DNA of 64,000 bases, taken from Adiantum capillus-veneris (lineage: Eukaryota; Streptophyta; Polypodiopsida; Polypodiales; Pteridaceae). The position numbers were made by a program, and so were the translations under genes. The notes beneath the pieces were generated by a model, which did no database searches, was not told where the DNA came from, and saw nothing but the letters and a program-made list of their open reading frames with translations. How positions within the stretch are numbered: the first letter of the stretch is position 1; every line of letters starts with the position of its first letter. The stretch spans positions 12,142,412 to 12,206,411 of the forward strand of contig CM043965.1 in the NCBI GenBank assembly GCA_014529385.2, in the 5' to 3' direction. Below are positions 1 to 13,437 of this stretch, one piece after another.

Positions 1-173
1 AAAAAACAAGAAATAATGTAAGTGCACTTAGCTTCGGTACATAGTTGTATAGATCCTTGCTTAATTGCTAGCTTTTGGATCTTTGTGAGACTCAAAATGT
101 AATTTTGGCCTTCGAAGGTGTTTAATGTAACATTTTATTTCATTTCATTTTGCACCTTTCTGCTGCATCTAAC

Positions 174-174
<1 letters not shown>

Positions 175-204
<30 letters not shown>
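175..204. repeat. poly-C tract (C30)
   Basis: An uninterrupted run of about 30 cytosines in otherwise AT-rich DNA. No gene is visible in 1-1123 apart from short random frames. Homopolymers of this length are prone to assembly-length errors, so the exact count is uncertain. Confidence 0.9.
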
Positions 205-205
<1 letters not shown>

Positions 206-307
206 TCCAAGCCTACTTACCAAAGCGGACATCCACAAGACTCTTCCATGACTAATACAATACTTTTTACAACGATGCCCAATGTCGAGCATCCACCGGA
301 CTTGATG

Positions 308-448
308 ATGACGATGATGATTTTAGTCTATTTTTGTACCTAGACATCGTATTAGATCCACGAGGATTGTCTCACTTTATTTTCGTAGGTAATTTTTGCA
401 TTTTCAAGATGGTTATTATAACATTTCATTTCATTTCTCTCTCTCCTT
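308..448 (+). repeat. Degenerate direct repeat A, copy 1
   Basis: This stretch (ttttagtctatttttgtacc ... acatttcatttcatttctctctct) matches 3758-3898 in the same orientation with a few substitutions and small indels. Both copies run into a CT-rich tract, short here and over 100 bp in copy 2. Together with the 2.15/5.23 kb pair, it suggests an old duplication of a roughly 3-kb block. No coding content is recognised. Confidence 0.75.
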
Positions 449-1128
449 TTACAACCCCTCGCCTACCCCTATTGTTATGTTTTGCTAATTGCTATCAATC
501 ATGTTGTATTTTTGACAATTATGCAATGTATAATAATCCACTGATTGCATTACATATATATATATATTTATTTACTTATATTTCATTTAGAAAACAATAT
601 ATATATTAGAGAACACGCATCGACCCGGTACCTGAACAATGCAACAGGAAGGGTTCATAATTTGGACGCTAATGTCATACACTAACCACCCTCAGAATTG
701 TAGCTTATCCTGAGCAACTTTGCTCTTTCTAGTTGAACATGGCCATTGAGTTGAAAGCAGCTTTTCGATGAAACTTTCAACCAAAATTTAGTGCCTGAAA
801 AACTGTTTCAGCACAAGTTTCCCTACAACTACTCATACACTCGATAAGTTCTTGCTATTGCTATATTGCAATGTTCATAATTGTGTTCTATGTTTATTTA
901 GCATTCTTTTCAAATGAATCTATCAAAATTTTAAATTACAGAAACTCTTTGTGCATTATATTTCCACTTTTAATGCCACTAGTAAGCAAATATAGCACAC
1001 ATTCGTGTCGACTTCTCATTGTTAACATGGCACGTCCCCTGTATGTCTATCACTGTGATTGTTCCCATTGAGTACAAATTCTCTCCCAAAGTACAAGTTT
1101 TAAAATCAATAGACTCAAGATATTACGC

Positions 1129-1706
1129 TGTGCGCTCCTTGCCGCACTGTCGAAGCAAGGGACTTGCCAATACACCGTATGCGAGCCACAAACGGCTCCA
1201 AGCACACAACAAGCCTAAACTAGCAAGCTCAAGAAAACAAAGGGTGTGTCACTCACCGCTCTACGCTCGCCTTCGTGGTGGATTCCTCGCCGCGATGAAG
1301 AAGAAGCTGCAGTCGTACCGCGCTCAACCGCTTCGCCGCCGTCGTGCCTTCGTAATGCTCGATCGCACACACACTCTCCCTCTCTCTCTCTCTCACACAC
1401 ACACACACAAGGAGGTGAAGAAGAAGAAGAAGATGGAGATGGAGCAAGAGCACTCTTCAATTGCACAAATGAGAGAATGAGTAAAAATTAGGTTTAGTTG
1501 GCTTTTATAGGAGCTCACCCCATTCACACTTGGGCGCCCATGCTTAGCCAACTAACCCCTTGAATGTCCAAGTTAAAGTGCGCCTCTCATCGGCGATCAC
1601 TCTACCTTTCCCTATTGGTCCGACAAGCCCGGTACCTGACTCTAAATCATACATAATACGCGTCCATCGTAGGTGATCAGGTGTCCGTGTGCTGTGAGGG
1701 TTAACA
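1129..1706 (-). mobile_element. Solo LTR (same family as the nested element at 20.7-29.5 kb)
   Basis: The reverse complement is near-identical to the LTRs at 20678-21245 and 28935-29498. It starts TGTTAACCCTCAC and ends GCGCACA, and it has the same (GT)n/(GA)n stretch. The flanks carry a perfect 5-bp duplication, TACGC, at 1124-1128 and 1707-1711. No internal region lies on either side, so this is a solo LTR, the expected product of recombination between the two LTRs of a full element. A TATAAAAG box lies at 1502-1509 on the minus strand. Short frames here are not genes. Confidence 0.95.
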
Positions 1707-1711
1707 TACGC

Positions 1712-2150
1712 CTTTGGCCACGTATATTTAGTGTGATTAGATTGTTGTTGAATTTAACACAAAGTTGTTTTTAGTGCTTTGTTTTTGAGAAACTTAATAG
1801 TGGTTTCAGAAATTAACATTTATTATATTTGATTTCTTCTTAAGTGAGTCTTTTTGCAAATATTCTCACACCCCTATAGATACCCAAGCACCTTTGCAGC
1901 AGGCAAGAAGTTTTTCAGATGCTTTTAAGAAGACATAACTTCCACTTGTTTACATCATGTTGCACAATCCATTGTTTTTAATGTCATGGGTTCTACTTTC
2001 TTTGATTTGACTCTTCCTGAGATGACTTGTCATACCAGTACTTACATGAGCTCAGTTGGTATGTGATGATCGCTAACATTTGGTATATGCTTCCACATTC
2101 TACTCTATTCCAATTTCATATCAGACAAGTCATTTATTTTTTACGTTTTA
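1712..2150. other. AT-rich intergenic DNA, no gene seen
   Basis: Sequence between the solo LTR and the 2.15-kb direct repeat. Only short random frames are present and no motif is recognised. Confidence 0.6.
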
Positions 2151-3293
2151 TGCCCTATCTAGTCCATCGGTCACAAGCACACAGATTTTCCAATTTTGGA
2201 AGTGTGCCAATGCTCATCTTGGTGTAGATTCACGGATTTAGGCAGCACATTTATAAATTATAGATTCATGATTTGTACTTAATACCAAATGCAGATCGGC
2301 CAATGTAGGCAGCATTAGGGTAGATTCATCGATTTAGGCAGCACATCGAGTGTAGATTCGCCGATTTAGGCAACACCGATCACAAAATCATGCTGCAGTG
2401 TGTCTGGCCACCATTGTAACTGGTATGATTTTGTTACCCGGGTATATGCTGAAAGTGATTTGCATTTGTACTTATCTTGTGGAACTGGAATTGGTATATC
2501 CTGTCGTGATAGTATTATGAAAGTGAACTTGAGATTGCTGAAAATTGACTTATTGAATGATGAGTGTGACCAATGATATCCCAATTCATCAGGGTATGAT
2601 ATATATTGCTTATTCTAGTGGTATGGGACACTAGAATAGGTAGTATGTGGATGACGGCAGGCATAAGCAATGTTGTTTAGTTTCATTATTTTTACTATAT
2701 GCTATTTTTTTGACACACATTTCTAATCACTATTTTTGACAAGTATCATTTGCAAATTTCTTATCTTTGCAACTGAGGACAACTGCTTTCCAACGGAGAG
2801 GTATGTTATGGAATCAATATTTTACGATTTATTGCAGCTAACATGTGGAAAAGGCTTGACCGAGCTAGGCTATTGCAAAAGGATATTATATTTTATGAAT
2901 ATTTGATTATTCAAGTGCTCTTTATGAGCTCTGGCCATTTATGCCTGGTTCGCCAGTTTGTAATCAATTTGACCATTCAAGAAATTTATAAATCAAATAT
3001 GTGCAAGAGGGAAATGGTCACTCTTGCACGAGGGGAGATTGCACATAGTGTTTGTGTCTATGCTTCTCTCCTCTCCTCTCTTCTCTCATGCCGTGCTCGC
3101 ATAGCACTTTGCTCTAGGAGGTGCGCATGCACGTGCTCTCTCGCACCCTCTTCCGCTCTTCGTCTCTTGCTGTTCGCGTATAGCTTCAATTACAAGTTTG
3201 TGGATGTGCCAGGTACGCCAATTTGTTAGTTTCATGGCTTGCAGTGTGTTATTTTGGTATTTTACAGGGCCACCAAGCATCCATTTGTAGAAG
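2151..3293 (+). repeat. Degenerate direct repeat B, copy 1 (about 1.1 kb)
   Basis: Collinear with 5232-6347 over about 1.1 kb, with many substitutions and indels. Shared landmarks in order: short repeats of the type GATTTAGGCAGCAC; a CATGCTGCAGTG segment; a GTTACCCGGGTATA segment; a 10-bp stem-loop (TATTCTAGTG, 8-nt loop, CACTAGAATA, here 2611-2638); an AACTGAGGAC segment; and a TCTCCTCTCCTCTC tract followed by GCTCTAGGAGGTGC. No protein is recognised. It could be a pair of old LTRs or a tandem duplication; I see neither PBS nor PPT at the edges. Confidence 0.7.
2611..2638. repeat. Small stem-loop conserved in both copies of repeat B
   Basis: TATTCTAGTG and CACTAGAATA form a perfect 10-bp stem around an 8-nt loop. 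The same hairpin recurs at 5693-5720 in copy 2 although the surrounding repeat has diverged. Function unknown. Confidence 0.7.
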
Positions 3294-3757
3294 CCATAAA
3301 AGCTCAGCTCAAGTTCTCAATCTCAAACCAGAATTGTTACAACAGTCTTGACTTGATCGCAGAAAAATCATTAGCATAAACCCCCAATGAACTAAGAGCA
3401 ACCTTAGTGGCCCGTGACCTACAAGGATGTACTTGGCAATGTCTGCAGGGAAAAGTAGCCATACTCTCCATAATTATTGAGGATGTTTCCTTCATGCACA
3501 ATGCTGAAAATGTTGGCCTCGGTAGAATTAGTCGTCGTTGCCGTCTAGAGGTACCCACTACCGGCACATTGCCATGGAACTTGTAGGAAGAGGTAGGGCC
3601 GCTTCGCTCACACAGTTCGTCGCTCACAAGAACGTGCATGTCACATGATCACATCATCGACCCGGTCTGCATACAAACACGCCATTGACGAAGCTCTTCA
3701 ACGATCTGTGCAATATTCTCTTGGAAACCACCCATTGCTGGTTATCCACGGGCATTA
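3294..3757. other. Intergenic DNA, no gene seen
   Basis: Unique-looking sequence between repeat B copy 1 and repeat A copy 2. The longest open frame (100 codons, minus strand, 3337-3639) shows no recognisable domain, so I do not call it. Confidence 0.5.
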
Positions 3758-5231
<1,474 letters not shown>

Positions 5232-6347
5232 ATGCCTAGGCTAGTCCATTGGTCATAGAAACACAGATTTGGTGATTTAGGCAGTGTGTAGATACTCATC
5301 TTGGTGCAGATCCACCGATTTACGCAGCACATTGATAAATTATAGATTCATGATTTATAAACAATATCAAATGCAGATTTGCCGATCTAGGCAGCACGTC
5401 TTATTGGTGTAGATTCACCGGTTTAGACAACATTAATCACAAAATCATGCTGCAGTGGCTAGTCACCACTAAAATTGGTATGATTTTGTTACCCGGGTAT
5501 ACAAAATGAAGGGTATTTGGATTTGGATTTGAAATGGGTACATGTTGGCAGATATCTGGATTTGGTTTTGGAATGGATATATGATGATTTTCTACCGCAA
5601 TAGTGTTGAGCTTGAGATTGATGAGAATTGATTATTGAATGATGAGTGTGACCAATGATATCCTAATTCATCAAGGTATGACATATATTGCTTATTCTAG
5701 TGGTATGGGACACTAGAATAGGTAGTATGTGGATGATGGCAGGCATAACAATGTTGTCTAATTTTATGGATTTTTTTTCTTTTACTATTTGATACAGATT
5801 TCTATTTTGACAAGTATTGTTGGCAGATTTTTATCTTCGCAACTGAGGACATTTGCTTTCCAACGGAGAGGTATGTTATGGAATTGATATTTTATTATTT
5901 CTTGTAGCTGCGTGGAAAAGACTGGACCGAGCTAGGCCTATGCAAATGGAAATATATATATTGTACATTTTATTATTCAAGTGTTCTTTTATGAGCTTTG
6001 GCCATTTATGACTGGCCAGCTAGTTTGTACTCAATTTGACCATTCAAGAAATCTATAAATGAAATACGTGCAAGAGGGAAATGGTCACTTTTGCACGGGG
6101 GGAGATTGCACCCAGTGTCTGTGTATTCTTCTCTCCTCTCCTCTCTCCTCTCTCATCGTGCCAGTCATAGCACTCCGCTCTAGGAGGTGCACCTGCGCAT
6201 GCTCTTTTCCTCTCTTTCGCTATTCATCTCTCGTTGTTCGTGTATAGCTTCAATTACGAGTTCATGGATGTACTAGGTATGCAGAGGTTTATGGTTGCAG
6301 CGTGTTATTTTGGTATTTTGCAGGGTCACCACACCTCCGTTTGTAGA
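5232..6347 (+). repeat. Degenerate direct repeat B, copy 2
   Basis: Collinear with 2151-3293, including the same stem-loop (5693-5720) and the CTCC-rich tract near 6130-6160. The tail (gggtcaccacacctccgttt) corresponds to gggccaccaagcatccattt in copy 1, after which the two diverge. Confidence 0.7.
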
Positions 6348-6479
6348 AAAAGGTGCAGATAGTGGTATAGAAATTGAAGCTATTTCTAACTTGGACATGG
6401 GAAAAGACCTTGAAGACAATGCAAAAATGTAGCAGCATCAGCAGATGAAGTAGAGGGGGAAGATGCTCAGAGGAGAGAA

Positions 6480-7660
6480 GATTTGGTGGATGCATAGGGT
6501 GTCAACATAGTCAAATGGGGTGTAAACTTAGAGCATAGAGGGTTTCTTACTATCATGGAGGACACCATGTGTCCTTGGTGCCATAGGATGCAAACATATA
6601 GCATGGAGGGTTTCTTCCTAGCATAGAGAGCACCCTATGTGCCCCCTATGGACTTGGGGCCATATGATTCCAACAAAGAGAATAAACGGTTTTTTGATAG
6701 CATAGAGGATAGCTTATTTCCCTGGGGCCATATGATACAAAAATAAAAGATTCTTAAGAAGGGCACCTAGGCCACTAAATCACCATGGGGCCATAAGGTG
6801 GTCTTTGTGGGGAATGCTCCTAAAGGGTTCCTTGGCTATCCTATGGCCTTTGGCTACCAACAGAGAGTTTAGATGGTTTCTTACTAACATAGAGCTCACC
6901 TTGTGGCCTACAGTCTTTAGATGCTGATATAGAGTTTCAATGGTTTCATACTAGGCGTAAGGGGCACCCTATGGCCTTGGGGCCATAGAGTGTCAATGTA
7001 GAGCATAGAGGCTTCCTTTATAGCATAGAGGGCACCATGTGGCCTAGGAGCCATTTGATGCACCCTATGGCCCGAGGGTTGTAGGTTGCCAATGTAGACC
7101 GTAGTGGTTTTCTTTCTAGCATAGAGGGAATCTTGTGGCCTAGGGGCTATTTAGTGCTCCCCTAGAGCATACAAGGTTTCTTAGTAACATTATAAAGGGT
7201 ACCTTGTGGCCCTCAAGTATCCATAGGGTGCCAACATAGAGCGTAGAGGGTTTTTCTTACTAGCATAGAGGACATCCTATGGCCTTGGGGCCATAGGGTT
7301 TCAATATTGAGCATAGAGGATTTCTTACTAGCATAGAGGCTACCTTGTGGCCCTAGGTCCATAGGGTGCAAACATAGAGAATAGAGGATTTCTTACTATC
7401 ATAGAGGGTACCGTGTGGCCCTAGGTCCATAGGGTGCTAACATAGAGCATAGAGGATTTTTTACTAGCACATAGGGTACCCTATGGCCCAAATGCCATAG
7501 AGTGATAACATGTAGCATAAAGGGTTTCTTACTAGCATAAAAGGCATACCTTGTGGCCCTCGCGTCATGGGGTGCCAACAGAAAGCATATATGGTTTCTT
7601 ACTAGTGCTCATAGAGGGCATCTTGTGGCCCTATGACAACACATGGCCTTAGGGCCATAG
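6480..7660. repeat. Minisatellite, about 70-bp unit
   Basis: Roughly a dozen or more diverged units share GCATAGAGGGTTTCTTACTA, GCATAGAGGGCACC and a TATGGCC-TTGGGGCCATAG block. Unit length varies from about 65 to 90 bp. Many units contain GGCC...GGCC pairs around a 2-4-nt spacer, making short palindromes. Open frames across the array are by-products of repetition. Confidence 0.85.
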
Positions 7661-9150
7661 GGTGACACATAAATAAAGTACCATATGGATTTGAAGCCAT
7701 ATATCTATTTATATGTTGAGACCTCCCAACAATTCGAACCCTATGGCCTTGAGGCCATAAAAAGACATATTTTGGATTATCTTAAAGTCATAGAGATATC
7801 TACAAAGAGAACCGTATGGCCTGAAGGCCATAAGAAACTTAGTCAAGGAAATCATCCAATGCAAGAAGATCATGGCAATAGAAAATGAGACTTCTGCTCT
7901 AGAGCTTAAAGGCATAAATGTTTCTCCAAGTATACTTCTAGGCGTCACCATCATGGACAAAGAACTAATGTAGCTAGATAAAGATTAGGAATCTGTAGAC
8001 AATAAGGAGCATAAAATTAAATTCATTGTAGATGTGTTGTCAGTTAGTAAATTTTCTATTTGCAATTAGTTTTTTCTAAGAGTGTGAAAAAAAAGTGTTA
8101 TCAAAATGTAGATACTTTGGAATCTAAAATTAGGTGTTCATAAAACATCTTTCGACCATATGGAAGCTATTTGATTATTTAGATGGGGGCAACACTATAA
8201 TATTTGATGATAGTCCATATTGAGTGATGTGGAATATGCAAGGAACTTATATGATTTTTCCCAAGTTTTGGAACCAACCTACTCAATTGCTTCAAAGTTT
8301 TTTAAAAGATGAAATTGTTCCATGGTTATGTGGATGGTTGTATGCTAAAGACAAGAGAGACTATACCATAAGAAATTTTGTAATGTTCCATCCTGATCCT
8401 GAGACTCACTTATATGTCTCAAAGGACTCAAAATCTCAAGAGAAGGAGGCCATTTTAAGTGTACTAGTTAAGCATCCACCAAGTATTTGGCAATGTGTAC
8501 TTTTCAAAATTTAAACTTGATGGAATGTTGTGGGATATCTTGAAACATCTTTAAGCTGTTTTTTTAATGAAGTGCATCCTATTGTCAGGAGACTTCTCTC
8601 ATTCAAGTTCTTTGGTTTCATTGTTTGATGCTTCTATGGTATTGTTAACTTTTTCTTCTTATTAATTGTCTTTATGAAGTGATTCAAACAATCAGAATTT
8701 CTTGACATTTGGTAGTGTTACAAAACGGTGTTTTTTGAACACCCTCAATCTTGGAGATATCATACTCTTTCTAACTAGTCTTTTATTGTACATGCGATGA
8801 AGACCATCATTTTTATGAAACTGTCAAGTTGGTGGTAATCTTTATGTTTATATTTTATACTATTTTGACATAATCAATGTATACAATTCGTATTATTCAC
8901 ATCAAATGGTGTTTTTAAACACCTCCTTTTTTTGAGACACCATCTCTAAAACCTTTGAGTGAAGTTTTAAAGCATGTACTTAATGTAAAAAATCTTCATC
9001 TTAACATTGATTCTTTGGCACAAACTTATATTAGGAGTTTTTATATTGTAGTTTTATGTTAAGAAATAATTTCAAAGTTAGAATTATGATACTTTATCTA
9101 AGTAAGTGCCTCATCTAACTTTGTATAGTTAAATAAAATAGCAAATGGAA
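7661..9150. other. Spacer between minisatellite blocks, no confident gene
   Basis: 7670-7850 resembles 9600-9760 (TATGGCCTTGAGG near 7740 and 9663), so the array end is duplicated. An open frame at 8224-8514 (+, 96 codons, starting MMWNMQGTYM) has no domain I recognise and stop-rich surroundings. It may be an exon relic or chance. The remainder is AT-rich. Confidence 0.5.
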
Positions 9151-9159
9151 TTATAGGTG

Positions 9160-9795
9160 CAATAGATGACATCTTATGGTCTTAGGGCCATAGGATACTC
9201 TATAGTATTGTTTAGATTTATTTATTGTTTGTGAACATAGATCATAGAGGGTTTTTCTCACTACCATAGAGGATATCCTATGGCTTTGGGGCCACATGCT
9301 CAATATTGAGCGTAGAGGATTTCTTACTAGCATAGAGGGTACCTTGTGGCCCTAGGTCCATAGGGTGCAAACAGAGAGTATAGAGGATTTCTTACTAGCA
9401 TAAAGGGCACCCTATGGTCTAATGCCATATGGTGACAACATATAGAATAAAGGGTTTCTAACTAGCATACGAGGCACACCTTGTGCGCCTGGGGACATAG
9501 TGTGCCAACATAGAGCATAGAAGGGTTTCTTATTGGCATAAACAACATCTTGTGGCCCTAAGACAACCTACAGCCTTAGGGACATAGGGTGGTAAATAAA
9601 TAAAGTCCCATATGGCTTTGAAGGACTGGACCTCTTTATACATTGGGACCAGCTAACAATCCTAACCCTATGGCCTTGAGGTCATAAAGAGACATATTAA
9701 AGTCATAGACATGTCTACAAAGAGCACCATATGGCCTTAAGGCCATATGGTGCAATAGATGGCATCTCATGGTCTTATAGCCATAGGATACTATA
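9160..9795. repeat. Second block of the ~70-bp minisatellite
   Basis: Same unit as 6480-7660 (TTTCTTACTAGCATAGAGGG, CCTTGTGGCCCTAGGTCCAT), about seven units. It ends with a 30-bp perfect palindrome at 9724-9753. Confidence 0.85.
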
Positions 9796-10880
9796 TAGTA
9801 TTGTTTTGACTTTCTAAGTGTGAAATATTAGTTTGAATGTTGTTTAAATTATCGTGTATTTAAAACTTGATAGCATGCTACAAAACCATGACCAAGTATT
9901 TTGTTATTTATGGATTAAGGTCACCAAATTATGATAAGAGTGTTTAATAGTATTTGTCTTTACATATTATCTTCTTTAATTGCTGTAATCAATCTATATG
10001 CTGCTTTAAAATCATATCAATTGGTTTTTTTGACACCTCATTTTTTGAGAAGCTACTTCTAAAAGCATTTGTTGAATTTTGAAAAGCACTGATGTCATAC
10101 AAATCCTCTTTCCAAAAACTATATTGGAGGTTTATTCTTAAATTTTATAGTAGAGAAATTAAAATAGACTCATACAATCATGATAATTTATCTAAATTAA
10201 AGGCAACTAGAGCTTAGAAATCATTAAATAACACAATCCTAGCATACACATTTAGAATTTGAGAAATGAGATTTTCCCAAATTATCTAAAATGGTGTTCA
10301 AGAGAGATGAATTAAGCAAGCTCAATCACTTTCCTAGTGCAATTAGAAAGATGCAGAATTACCGCATGCATATGTGAGAAAATTCTCTTCTTAGTGGCTT
10401 AATGATGGATTAATTTTTTCCTTAATCGCATCTTAATGTATGAGAAAAATTGAATCTATCTTAGCTACACCAATATTGTGTGGTAAAAGAATGAATTTCA
10501 TCAAATCTACATCATTACCGACTTGTCAATTAATTACTATGCTGCCTAGAGAGAGAAATCTCTCCTAGTCATGCATTAATCATTGCTTAAGAGTGTTGAA
10601 TGGCTGCATAATCAGCTATTGGTAGATGATTATATAATGGAGATTTAGAGTACAGCTATTGGGAATTATAGCTAGGATTAAGCATACTAGACGAGAATTT
10701 TAAGAGAATGATGAAGAGGTTTACAGATGAGCATAAATTAAATCATGATTACCGTGATTAGGGGCTGAAAATCCTCTTGATTTTTTGATCCAAATGAGTT
10801 CTCAAGATGAGAATTCGGCACCACTTCCCTCCTTGCTTCTCCTTCAAAAACTGTGTGTGCCGACAGCACCTCCCCAAGGT
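9796..10880. other. AT-rich intergenic DNA, no gene seen
   Basis: No recognisable coding sequence or repeat structure. AT-rich with short frames only. Confidence 0.6.
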
Positions 10881-10940
10881 GTGTGTAGGTGTGTGTGTGT
10901 GTGTGTGTGTGGGTGTGTGTGTACTGGGTGTGTGTGTGTG
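10878..10940. repeat. (GT)n microsatellite, imperfect
   Basis: GT-rich stretch with interruptions (GTAGGTGTGTG..., GGGTGTGTGTGTACTGGG). The open frames across it (10785-11129 + and 10738-10947 -) are low-complexity artefacts. Confidence 0.85.
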
Positions 10941-11212
10941 AGCACACCTTTAAATAGGCTCCTCAAGCTGAAAATCGAACCTAGCTATCATAAGAATCTG
11001 AGTGAGCACTCACTCTATGCATTGGCAAGTCTAGTTCAATTAGCTAGTCTAACTGGCTCTCACACCCACTCTCTAGCTTGGAAACTCTCCTACAACTCCC
11101 ACAAGGCAAGAGGGCTCCCTAGCTGCTAAAGCTCGCCCAAAGTTTCCTGGAACCTGCTCCCACACAGCCTCGAGCCCCGGTGCTTCCCCGCACAACTTTA
11201 CGAAAAAATTGA

Positions 11213-11340
11213 TGTTTGGAGGTGATAACAACATACAAGTGCCCACCTAAACAAGGCGTCCGTTGGGTCCCAGCCGGCCAAAGTTTTGATGTGGTCACAT
11301 TATTTTTCAATGTTTAATACATCAAAGCCTGTAAAAGCTG
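11213..11340 (+). mobile_element. Truncated LTR start, head-to-head with the outer element
   Basis: In plus orientation this matches the first ~128 bp of the outer element's LTR (TGTTTGGAGGTGATAACA ... GTTTAATACATCAAA ... CTGTAAAAGC), i.e. the reverse complement of the sequence ending at 33584. It breaks off 18 bp before the minus-strand LTR begins at 11359. It is a remnant of a second family member in the opposite orientation, or the product of a rearrangement. Confidence 0.8.
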
Positions 11341-11358
11341 TTTTCGGGGATGCCACAA

Positions 11359-12295
11359 TGTTTGCGGGTCGCCGCGACGGACGTCCATAGCATAGCTCTC
11401 AAGCATCAACATGAAATTATCGATACAGGGGAAGCGAATCAAATGAGGCATGGAAACTCATTAGGATGTCAACCCTAATGAAGTGAAATCGAAGAGATGA
11501 AACTACTAACTCTACAATCAAATCAAACGCACTAAAGCCAAGTAATTTGCCTATGTTATTCTACACAGCTCTACAGTCATCACGGCCGTTCACCATGCAA
11601 ATCATATCGGAATCTCACGAAACTTGAAGGGAAGCTACAGGGGACTATCAGGAACATACCCTGTCATTGTCACAGCATTCTGGAGAGGTACAACGATCGC
11701 AATCGTTCGTCTCAAAGTATGAAAAAACAGTAAAGTGATGATTCTAAAGGGTCGTTTTTAGGTCCCTAAAGCCTCTCCTACGATCAACACAACATAAAAT
11801 ACGCGCATATAAACACTCAAAACAACGATTTAAGGCCTAAACAGATGCGTCTGAAACCTTCAATGAATCTTGAATGCTTACACTTGAATGAAAGAACAGA
11901 GTAAGAGGAACACAATGCAAGAAACAAAACTGAATTTGGATTACCGTCGCCACAGAAGCGATGATTACAAGTTGGAGCAAAGAGGTAACTCTCTGTACAT
12001 AACGCAGTAGTCCCTTATCTTCAAAAAGTAATCTCCTTTCCCACTAACCTAAGTGTATTATATACCTAGGGCTTTCTAAAGTGGCCGGCGGCCAACTTCG
12101 CATGGACCTTTACATACATCATTGGAAAATTACATCTTTGACTTAGACTTGACATAGACAATTGACATTAGGCTTTTACAGGGTTTGATGTATTAAAAAT
12201 CGGAAAATAATGTGACCACATCAAAACTTTGGCCGGATGACCCAACGGACGCCTTGGCTAGGTGGGAATTTGTATGTTGTTATCACATCCAAACA
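11359..12295 (-). repeat. 3' LTR of the outer element
   Basis: About 937 bp, TG...CA ended, collinear with 32670-33584 with scattered substitutions and small indels. On the minus strand it begins TGTTTGGATG and ends CCGCAAACA. TATA box TATATAAT at 12057-12064 (minus). It carries one copy of the palindrome found in the leader array, at 11692-11707, with one G-to-A change in the CGCG core. Confidence 0.92.
12057..12064 (-). promoter_or_regulatory. TATA box in outer 3' LTR
   Basis: TATATAAT on the minus strand, the same position within the LTR as 33345-33352. Likely marks the U3/R boundary region. Confidence 0.6.
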
Positions 12296-12308
12296 CTCCC
12301 CCCTTCCT
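12296..12308 (-). other. Polypurine tract of the outer element
   Basis: AGGAAGGGGGGAG on the minus strand, directly abutting the 3' LTR start TGTTTGG. It is the expected plus-strand primer site and fixes the element's orientation. Confidence 0.9.
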
Positions 12309-13437
12309 AGCTCGTGTCGTCCCTTGACACAACCTTGTGTAGTCTTGTCATAGGGTTGTCTTCAGATTTGTCTTCAAGGTTGGTCTTCATCTTGGGAAGC
12401 CCGTTGTCGTTGATGACGCTCCCCCCTCCCTTGAGTAATGCATAGCTATCATTATGTTGATGCATGATTTGAACTTTGATTATCAAGGCAACGTTTCTTC
12501 TTGTTGTGCATTAGCTTTTGGTTGTCAATCTTAGCCACCGTAAAGATGGACGTTGAAGTGTTTGATCGTGTAGAAGTGATCCTCCCTGTGGTGTGGACTT
12601 TATGATGGATATTCTTTCAAGGTCCACTGCAATTTAAGTTGTCTGCAATAGGTCACCAATGTTGAAGCATGGTGTGAGCTATTTTTTATTGTTGTGGATA
12701 GCTCGCTTGCTAAATTTCTCATTGCTTGATGTTGTAGTCCATTCTTTGATGTGCCATTGTTGGATGGAGCTTTTTTGTCACCCTTGAAGATAAAAGATAA
12801 AAGAAGGAATATATACAAGAAGTTGATGATGAGGTCTGGATTAGGGTCGTAAAACCTAGATGACCAAAGGGAAAAAACACGGTGGGAAAAAATTTCCTTT
12901 GGTATACGCTCTTATTGGGGTTGAACATTTGGAAGTTGAGTACCTGTTCATGCAAGGGGAGTGCTTGGGAGAAATAAAGAAGAGTGTGTAATGCAAGTGC
13001 CAATTATGGGACACTCTATATGCACACAAGAGTTCTTTCAAGAAAATCATGCGGTGTGAAAAATGAGTTGTTGGGTGCTTCAAGCAACAAATTTAGCACA
13101 TGTGATATCCAAGGACATCTCAATAGCTTCCACATTTCCAAGAAGGGTTTTTGATGTTGAAGCTTCTCCACTCATTACTCACTATGCATAGTGTGAGTGT
13201 CTTTTGGACTCTCTTCTTCACTTTACCAAACTTAAAATACATAGATTTGGACTCTTATGCTCACCTATACCAGCATGAGCGACACAACATAAATATGCTT
13301 AACTCCTCCACCTTGAGCAGTACCTAGAATAGATAAGACTCTTAGACCACAAAGAATATTACTTTAAGCTTTGGGACTAATGCCTTGCTCATTTAGTGGC
13401 CCAGCTGCCCGACTCTTGAATTTTATGCCATGAATTT
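12309..13437 (-). other. 3' untranslated part of the outer element
   Basis: Between the WxPK region and the PPT. No conserved frame is seen. Short minus-strand frames (12600-13083) lack recognisable domains. Confidence 0.6.

Noticed and set aside
1019-1480. 153-codon frame over the solo LTR
   Set aside because: It lies within LTR sequence in antisense orientation and is reproduced in the other LTR copies only as a by-product.
8224-8514. 96-codon frame as a gene
   Set aside because: No recognisable domain, no supporting neighbours, AT-rich and stop-rich surroundings; left as an uncertain note.
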